Positions 7,050 through 11,593 of a stretch of DNA of 11,593 nt are shown in pieces. The notes beneath the pieces are model-generated. The model searched no databases. It had not been told where the DNA came from and saw only the letters and a list, made by a program, of their open reading frames with translations. How positions within the stretch are numbered: position 1 is the stretch's first letter; every line of letters starts with the position of its first letter. The translations under genes and the position numbers were made by a program. Source of the stretch: Arenicella sp. (GTDB lineage: Bacteria > Pseudomonadota > Gammaproteobacteria > Arenicellales > Arenicellaceae); the NCBI GenBank assembly GCA_018677115.1, contig JAHHOC010000387.1, positions 1 to 11,593 of the forward strand, written 5' to 3'.

Positions 7050-7068
7050 ACCGTTTTTGAAACGGTTT
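7048..7068 (-). terminator. Rho-independent terminator of yjgR
   Basis: A perfect 9-bp stem AAACCGTTT / AAACGGTTT with a three-base loop lies 22 bases past the yjgR stop. On the minus strand it runs into a U-rich tail (five U in a row including the stem end). The stem is A/T-rich at its ends, so strength is moderate. Confidence 0.7.
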
Positions 7069-7090
7069 AGGGTTTGCCAACTGCCATTCC

Positions 7091-8590
7091 TCAGCCCTTA
7101 AAAAGCGAGCCAAGAACACCCCGAATAACACGTCTGCCGAGCGAAGAGCCGATAGACCTGGCTGCGCTGCTGATAAACGCCTCGGTCGGTGTTTGCCTGG
7201 TCGAGCGTCGTTTTTTGGTTTTGCTCTGGGCTTTGGCTTTCTGTTCCGCCAATTCGCGCTCAGCTTCCTGTTTCTGCAAACGCGCCTCTTCTGCTGCCGA
7301 CTTCTGGGCACGTGCCACCAGCATTTCATGGGCAGAGTCACGATCGAGTGTTTTGTCGTAACGGCCTCTGTAAGGGGATCGTTGCACCTGTTCTTTTCTT
7401 TCTGCTGCGCTCATCGGCCCGATCCTTGATTCCGGGGGGCGAATCAAAATCCGCTCGACCTGGGTTGGAATTCCCTTGGCGTTTAGCGTTGATACCAATG
7501 CTTCACCCACCCCCAGTTCGGTAATCACACCTTTGGTATCCAGTTTGGGATTGCTGCGAAAGGTATCAGCCACAATTCGCACTGCCTTTTGATCCTTGGG
7601 TGTGAATGCACGCAGCGCATGTTGAATCTTCAGGCCTAGTTGACCCAATATTTCTTCAGGCACATCCAGCGGGCTCTGCGAGATAAAGTAGATACCGACA
7701 CCCTTGGAACGAATCAGCCGGACTACCTGTTCAATTTTATCCACCAGGACCCTTGGCGCATCGTCAAATAACAGGTGTGCCTCGTCAAAAAACATAACAA
7801 ATTTTGGTTTCTCCGCATCGCCGACTTCAGGCAGGCTCTCAAATAGCTCAGCCAGCAACCAGAGTAGAAAAGTCGCATACAGCTTGGGGGAAGTCTGGAT
7901 GAGTTTGCTGGCGTCGAGAATGTTGATAACACCGCGACCTGAGAAATCAAGGCTCATCAGATCATCGAGCTCAATCGCCGGTTCGCCCAGTAAATACTCT
8001 GCGCCTTGCTCTTCAAGCACCAGTAATCCGCGTTGGATGGCGCCGATTGATGCGGTTGATATATTGCCGTATTCAGATCTCAGCTGTGCGCGATTATCAC
8101 CCATCCATATCAACATGGAACGCAGGTCCTTTAAATCCAGAATCAATAATCCCTGATCATCGGCAATCTTAAAGCAGGAATAGAGAATTCCGGTCTGGGT
8201 CTCGTTCAGTTCAAGCAGGTTCGACAGCAATAAAGGGCCGATTTCGCTGACAGTGGTACGAATTGGATGCCCTTTTTTGCCGAACAGGTCCCAGAACACA
8301 ACCGGACTCGGCTGCATTTCGTAGTTCTCGATGCCGATGGTGGCGATACGCTCATCTATTTTCGGGTGTGGTTTGGCGGGCTTGCCGACACCCGATACAT
8401 CACCTTTCACGTCTGCCAGGAACACAGGTACCCCAATCTGCGAGAAATTCTCCGCCAGAATTTGCAGGGTTACTGTTTTACCGGTACCTGTAGCGCCCGA
8501 AACCATGCCATGGCGGTTTGCCATGCGCGCGTCCATCGTTACCGTTTGTGTGCCATTGCCGCCGATAAGCAGGCTGATTTTTTCAGTCAT
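7091..8590 (-). CDS. yjgR: YjgR-like DUF853 P-loop ATPase (HerA/FtsK-type fold)
   Basis: This 499-residue ATPase belongs to the DUF853/YjgR group, related to HerA-type helicases/translocases. Its biological role is not established. The Walker A motif is GATGTGKT (32-39), followed by [10 protein letters not shown] (58-67). Walker B is [12 protein letters not shown] (264-275), with Asp269 and Glu270. The segment [19 protein letters not shown] (301-319) and [12 protein letters not shown] (324-335) are typical sensor regions of this family. The C-terminal part (about 425-465) is a Lys/Glu/Ala-rich helix with a basic stretch KTKKRRSTR, then a helix rich in Ile, Arg and Gly. The length matches the E. 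coli homologue. It is transcribed alone, with a terminator after it; the start ATG has no clear Shine-Dalgarno sequence. Confidence 0.93.
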   Translation of the reverse strand: MTEKISLLIGGNGTQTVTMDARMANRHGMVSGATGTGKTVTLQILAENFSQIGVPVFLADVKGDVSGVGKPAKPHPKIDERIATIGIENYEMQPSPVVFWDLFGKKGHPIRTTVSEIGPLLLSNLLELNETQTGILYSCFKIADDQGLLILDLKDLRSMLIWMGDNRAQLRSEYGNISTASIGAIQRGLLVLEEQGAEYLLGEPAIELDDLMSLDFSGRGVINILDASKLIQTSPKLYATFLLWLLAELFESLPEVGDAEKPKFVMFFDEAHLLFDDAPRVLVDKIEQVVRLIRSKGVGIYFISQSPLDVPEEILGQLGLKIQHALRAFTPKDQKAVRIVADTFRSNPKLDTKGVITELGVGEALVSTLNAKGIPTQVERILIRPPESRIGPMSAAERKEQVQRSPYRGRYDKTLDRDSAHEMLVARAQKSAAEEARLQKQEAERELAEQKAKAQSKTKKRRSTRQTPTEAFISSAARSIGSSLGRRVIRGVLGSLFKG

Positions 8591-8625
8591 AAGCTAGTTG
8601 AATAGTTTTCCAGTGATTCGCCATT

Positions 8626-8651
8626 GTAAGTCGGATTTGGTCCGCTCTTAC
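8626..8651. promoter_or_regulatory. Inverted repeat upstream of yjgR, possible operator
   Basis: GTAAG (8626-8630) and CGGA (8632-8635) are matched by TCCG (8641-8644) and CTTAC (8647-8651) in inverted order around a five-base centre. On the minus strand a -10-like TACAAT overlaps its yjgR-proximal edge (8623-8628), about 33 bases before the yjgR start. The placement would suit a repressor or activator site, but no -35 of quality is seen. Confidence 0.3.
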
Positions 8652-8710
8652 GCCAGATTCAATACCATCTTGTTTGCCATCGAAGTCTAACAGTGATTGG
8701 GCTGCGCTTG

Positions 8711-8732
8711 AAGGATGAGGCTGATCCTTTTT
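8711..8732 (+). terminator. Orphan terminator-like hairpin
   Basis: AAGGAT (8711-8716) pairs with ATCCTT (8724-8729) around a seven-base loop, followed by T through 8732. The stem is short and only one-third GC, so it is weak. No plus-strand gene ends here, so if real it would end a small RNA or antisense transcript. Confidence 0.25.
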
Positions 8733-9011
8733 ATCTCACTGGACCAGTTAATTTCAACTTCGTCTGTTGCTGCGCCAAGTGACCGCTGCATCTGGCGTAT
8801 AGCAAGTTGTGGGATATATCTTCAGATTGCGGGGCAATGAGAGATTGTGGCGTTGTTGAAGCACAGCCAGAGCCACCGAGAATGCGTGGGCATATGGATA
8901 AATCAGACTGTCCAATCGAATGGCACAGAACCGTGCCAGATTTTCTATGGCCAATCCAGCATGTATAGGCTGAATTACCCTGTTATTGCTTACAATTGCC
9001 CGAGAATATCA

Positions 9012-9040
9012 TTGCAATTTGTTCAGCATACTCATACATT
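9012..9040 (+). promoter_or_regulatory. Possible sigma-70 promoter of the response regulator cluster
   Basis: TTGCAA (9012-9017) and TACATT (9035-9040) each match four of six consensus bases with a 17-base spacer. The start would be near 9047, leaving an untranslated leader of about 105 bases that includes the hairpin at 9081-9095. A consensus TTGACA at 9039-9044 has no acceptable -10 downstream. Confidence 0.3.
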
Positions 9041-9080
9041 GACATATTCATTGGCAAGTTCTGTTGCATCGCCCTGACTG

Positions 9081-9095
9081 GCGCGAAAATCGCGC
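9081..9095. promoter_or_regulatory. Perfect GC-rich hairpin in the response regulator leader
   Basis: GCGCGA (9081-9086) and TCGCGC (9090-9095) flank AAA, followed by TTTA. It lies 57 bases before the ATG of the response regulator. It could be an attenuator-like or protective 5' structure, or a protein-binding dyad; the T-run is too short for a confident terminator. Confidence 0.4.
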
Positions 9096-9152
9096 TTTAT
9101 ATGATGCGGCGGGGCAGATTTGTTAGCAGGTAATTTTTCGAACAAAACTAAC

Positions 9153-9842
9153 ATGCGTATTGCGATACTCGAGGACGACAAGGATCAGGCTGATTTGCTG
9201 AAACTGTGGCTGGAAGAGAAAGATCACCAGTGCTCGGTTTTCAGTGATGGCAATGCTTTTATTCGAGCATATTCGCGTGACAGTTATGATGTCGTGTTGC
9301 TGGATTGGATGGTGCCGCATCTCAGCGGCATAGATGTGCTCAAACATCTTCGAAATCATCTCGACCCACAGGTGCCGGTTGTTTTTATAACGCAGCGAGA
9401 CACGGAGGAAGATATTGTCGAAGCACTGAGTGCTGGCGCTGACGATTTCATTGCTAAACCAATCCGGCAAATGGAAACCATGGCTCGTATCGACGCGATT
9501 GCGCGGAGGGTTGGCTATGGCGATGAAAATACAGCTGAGAATTATGATTTTGCACCGTATTCGATTGATACCAAGACGCGCCAGGTTCGCTACCAAGGAG
9601 AACTGATTGACATGACGCAAAAGGAATATGAACTTACTTTGTTCCTGTTTAAGAATCTGGGACGGGTCATCTCGCGCGGGCACCTGCTTGAAATGGTTTG
9701 GGGAACGAGCTCTCAGATCAATACGCGCACGGTGGACACTCATATAAGCCGCTTGAGGACTAAACTGCAGCTTGATCAACAGGATGACTGGAAGTTAACT
9801 TCGGTATACCGGCACGGATACCGCTTGGAAAATGTCAGCTAA
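9153..9842 (+). CDS. OmpR/PhoB-family response regulator
   Basis: This is a two-component transcription regulator of 229 residues. The receiver domain (about 1-118) has the acidic pair Asp8/Asp9, the phospho-acceptor Asp51 in VVLLDWMVP, Thr80 in VVFITQ and Lys102 in FIAKP, so it should be phosphorylatable. The winged-helix domain (about 130-228) contains MTQKEYELTLFLFKNLGRVI, LLEMVWG, TRTVDTHISRLRTKL and VYRHGYRLE, the usual OmpR/PhoB signature. I start at ATG 9153 (MRIAILEDD), which fits the receiver fold exactly; a TTG at 9120 would add 11 unlikely residues. No clear Shine-Dalgarno sequence precedes it. No histidine kinase is in view. It lies 57 bases before the coiled-coil gene with no terminator between, so it may be co-transcribed with it. 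Confidence 0.93.
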   Translation: MRIAILEDDKDQADLLKLWLEEKDHQCSVFSDGNAFIRAYSRDSYDVVLLDWMVPHLSGIDVLKHLRNHLDPQVPVVFITQRDTEEDIVEALSAGADDFIAKPIRQMETMARIDAIARRVGYGDENTAENYDFAPYSIDTKTRQVRYQGELIDMTQKEYELTLFLFKNLGRVISRGHLLEMVWGTSSQINTRTVDTHISRLRTKLQLDQQDDWKLTSVYRHGYRLENVS

Positions 9843-9867
9843 ACTTATTATTATTCAACCGTTAATG

Positions 9868-9888
9868 CGAAGTTATTGTAGTACTTCG
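9868..9888 (+). promoter_or_regulatory. Hairpin next to the ribosome-binding site of the coiled-coil gene
   Basis: CGAAGT (9868-9873) pairs with ACTTCG (9883-9888) around a nine-base loop. Its last base overlaps the Shine-Dalgarno sequence GGGAG (9888-9892) of the gene starting at 9900. There is no T-run, so it is not a terminator. It may tune translation of the second gene. Confidence 0.3.
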
Positions 9889-9899
9889 GGAGTTGCAGC

Positions 9900-10445
9900 A
9901 TGAGCCAAAAAGGCAAACGTCCGTCAGCCGAAATAATCAACCCGGGGCTGGCTGAGATTGATAAAGTCCGAGATATCCTGTTCGGTAAATATGTCGCTGA
10001 CTTTGAACACCGGTTTGCGGAGCTGGAGAAGCGCATGGAAGCCGATGTAGATACCCTCAAGGAACGTTTGGTCAAAAAGATCGAGAGCATGGATGACACA
10101 GTGGGCAATTCAATTGCCAAGCTGGATGAGCGCCTGGCACTTGAAAAGAAAGACCGTGATAGTGAATTAAAAGCGTTGCAGAAAATGCTGGACGATGCGC
10201 AGGCGTCATTGCAACATTCGATAAATACAATGGAGGATCAGGCCAATCAGGATTTGGGAGTGGTGCGGAAAACGCTGGAGAGTAGCCAGCAGGATATGCT
10301 GGATCAGATGAATAAGGCGCAAAAGGAACTGACTGCCATGATTGAGAAGCAAAAAGATCAACTAGAATCCGACAAAGTTGGTCGGCAGTCACTGGCTCTG
10401 TTGTTGGATGAAGTTGCCCTTCGTCTGCGCGGAGATGACGAGTAA
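9900..10445 (+). CDS. Coiled-coil protein with N-terminal KVRDILFG motif
   Basis: This 181-residue soluble protein lacks a signal peptide or membrane helix and is dominated by charged helix. Residues about 32-160 have heptad-like spacing rich in Glu, Lys, Asp, Gln and Leu, so a long coiled coil is expected. Two ends stand out: EIDKVRDILFGKYVADFEHR (19-38), and a C-terminal block, GRQSLALLLDEVALRLRGDD (161-180). I recognise this end-to-end pattern from uncharacterised proteins, including cyanobacterial ones, encoded beside OmpA-like membrane proteins; the function is unknown. GGGAG (9888-9892) supports the ATG at 9900. It lies 69 bases before the OmpA-like gene, whose N-terminus carries a related motif, suggesting a shared complex, probably cytoplasmic at the inner membrane. 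Confidence 0.8.
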   Translation: MSQKGKRPSAEIINPGLAEIDKVRDILFGKYVADFEHRFAELEKRMEADVDTLKERLVKKIESMDDTVGNSIAKLDERLALEKKDRDSELKALQKMLDDAQASLQHSINTMEDQANQDLGVVRKTLESSQQDMLDQMNKAQKELTAMIEKQKDQLESDKVGRQSLALLLDEVALRLRGDDE

Positions 10446-10514
10446 GGCGATCAATAGGGAATTATTTCCGGACCCCGGGTATCGCTTGGCGAACATGCCG
10501 TTGAGTCCTGAATC

Positions 10515-11593
10515 ATGAGCCAGATAGAAGAGCTGCGGCAGATTCTGGTTGGTGATAATGCCGAGGAGCTTGCCAAACTGCGCAACAGGATTGATAGCCT
10601 GGATCAGCGTACCAAAGATGTGGCAGAAGTGCTCGCGCCCGCTATCGATGCCGGAATCAAGAAAAACGACAAGTTGGTTAATTCGCTGGCGGGCCCGGTA
10701 TCGAGCAGTTTGAAGACTGCTATTCGCGCTGAACCCGACAATTACGCAGAAATCCTATACCCGGTTATGGCGCCGGCAATCCGCCGGGCTATTTCCCAGG
10801 CGATCAGTTCGCTGATGGTGACGATTAACCAGACTATGGCCTCGGCGACATCCGCAGAGGGAATCAGTCTGCGTATGCAGTCGTGGCGAACCGGCGTGCC
10901 TTATGCGCAACTGGCGTTGCGCAAGTCATTGCAATACCGCGTTGAGCATGTCTATTTGATCGACCGCGAGTCAGGGATGATGGTGACCGAGTGTGGGGTG
11001 GAGGAAAGTGGCACACTGGATAGTGATGCTGTCAGCGCCATGTTTGCGGCGATTCAGAGTTTTGTGCAGGATTCGTTTTCAGGACGTGAGGATGATCGGT
11101 TGACCGACCTTAAGGTGGGTGAATACAACGTGTGGATCGCCCACGGGCGCAAATTGATGTTAGCCTGTGTCATAGACGGCGATCCCCCGGAAAGTTTTAA
11201 AACTGTTATGTACGATACGCTCGATGGAATCCGTAGTGACTATGCCAATGAGATTGAGGATTTTGACGGTGATAACAGTGCCTTCGGAGGTGTTGAGGAG
11301 AGGTTGCAGCCGTTGTTGCAATCACAGCTCAAAGAAGAACAAGATGAAGCGGACAGTGACCAGGCAGTTGATTTAAAAACGCTGCTATTTGCGATGCTGG
11401 CTTTGGCGCTGGTGGCCTATCTGGTCTATGGATGGGTAACCGCAGCTACCCAGAGGCAAACAGTAGAACATTACCTCAAGCAGACTCCGGGAATGGCGAT
11501 TACCGAAACCTATTGGCAAGATGACCGGATCGTGGTGCAAGGCCTGCAGGATCCTGATGCTGAAATTCCCTTCGCTACTCTCAAAGCTCACAG
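10515..11593 (+). CDS. OmpA-family-like membrane protein with roadblock/longin-like domain, 3' truncated
   Basis: The frame is open from ATG 10515 to the edge (359 codons); the gene continues outside. The N-terminus (1-40) is a charged helix with ELRQILVGDNAEELAKLRNR. Residues about 42-140 form a helical region containing YPVMAPAIRRAISQAISSLM (82-101). Residues about 143-250 read as strand-strand-helix-strand-strand-helix: VEHVYLIDRESGMMVTE, a helix over DAVSAMFAAIQSFVQDSF, KVGEYNVWIAHG, KLMLACVIDG, then a long helix to DFDGD. This order is roadblock/longin-like. An acidic linker (about 270-286) precedes one transmembrane helix (about 288-306), then TPGMAITETYWQDDRIVVQG. I recall this layout from proteins that end in a peptidoglycan-binding OmpA domain, but that domain is not visible here. 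No convincing Shine-Dalgarno sequence precedes the ATG. Confidence 0.8.
   Translation, partial: MSQIEELRQILVGDNAEELAKLRNRIDSLDQRTKDVAEVLAPAIDAGIKKNDKLVNSLAGPVSSSLKTAIRAEPDNYAEILYPVMAPAIRRAISQAISSLMVTINQTMASATSAEGISLRMQSWRTGVPYAQLALRKSLQYRVEHVYLIDRESGMMVTECGVEESGTLDSDAVSAMFAAIQSFVQDSFSGREDDRLTDLKVGEYNVWIAHGRKLMLACVIDGDPPESFKTVMYDTLDGIRSDYANEIEDFDGDNSAFGGVEERLQPLLQSQLKEEQDEADSDQAVDLKTLLFAMLALALVAYLVYGWVTAATQRQTVEHYLKQTPGMAITETYWQDDRIVVQGLQDPDAEIPFATLKAH

Larger units (their letters stand above)
8591..9152. other. 562-base intergenic stretch between divergent yjgR and the response regulator
   Basis: No gene is supported here; the two short open frames it contains show no recognisable protein. 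It holds an inverted repeat near the yjgR start (8626-8651), an orphan hairpin followed by a T-run (8711-8732), a TGGCAC/GTGCCA dyad (8921-8938), a possible promoter (9012-9040) and a perfect GC-rich hairpin (9081-9095). It is long for a divergent promoter region in this otherwise compact window. Confidence 0.6.

Noticed and set aside
8920..8938. Sigma-54 -24 box (TGGCAC)
   Set aside because: The required GC of the -12 element is one base out of register and there is no TTGC; the sequence is better read as a TGGCAC/GTGCCA dyad.
9039..9069. Consensus TTGACA -35 upstream of the response regulator
   Set aside because: No spacer from 16 to 19 bases gives more than a very poor -10, so the nearby 9012-9040 pair was preferred.
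8754..9077. Short open frames on both strands of the intergenic region (8754-8954 minus, 8847-9077 plus)
   Set aside because: No recognisable protein, no good ribosome-binding site and no gene-like composition; each is short enough to arise by chance.
9123..9779. Long antisense frame opposite the response regulator
   Set aside because: The plus-strand product is an unmistakable response regulator; the opposite frame has no family features and is a by-product of codon use.

Overview
The window looks like the chromosome of a gammaproteobacterium, most likely free-living and aquatic. The reasons are a T2SS minor-pseudopilin block (gspH-I-J-K-L-M) typical of that class, a cytochrome c5-type protein, a YjgR/DUF853 ATPase close in length to the enterobacterial one, and even, moderate base composition throughout. 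The species cannot be named from the sequence. No transposase, integrase, phage gene or CRISPR array was seen.

Layout. Bases 1-518 hold the 3' part of a Prx5-type peroxiredoxin. A 336-base non-coding stretch (519-854) with five successive inverted repeats follows. Next is a translationally coupled pair of small membrane proteins: a DUF4345-like protein and an unassigned five-helix protein (855-1786). After 168 bases come gspHIJKLM (1955-6374), tightly packed with overlapping or nearly touching genes and closed by a strong bidirectional terminator at 6397-6424. Convergent to it, on the minus strand, are a membrane-anchored cytochrome c5-like protein (6489-6977) and yjgR (7091-8590), which appear to be separate units. 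A 562-base non-coding stretch separates yjgR from the divergent plus-strand cluster: an OmpR/PhoB response regulator (9153-9842), a coiled-coil protein (9900-10445) and a large membrane protein that runs off the right edge (10515 onward).

Function. GspH, I, J and K are minor pseudopilins of the type II secretion pseudopilus. GspL and GspM are the inner-membrane proteins that couple the secretion ATPase to pseudopilus assembly. gspC-G are not beside this block and gspN does not follow it, so the secretion genes are split in this genome.

The least described part is the right end. The coiled-coil protein and the membrane protein both begin with a similar R-x-I-L-x-G motif followed by a charged helix. 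The membrane protein then carries a segment whose predicted strand/helix order resembles a roadblock/longin-type domain, followed by a transmembrane helix and the start of what I recall as the linker before an OmpA C-terminal domain. Its partner genes, possibly including a small Ras-like GTPase, would lie just beyond the window. This is the best candidate for an uncharacterised envelope system here.
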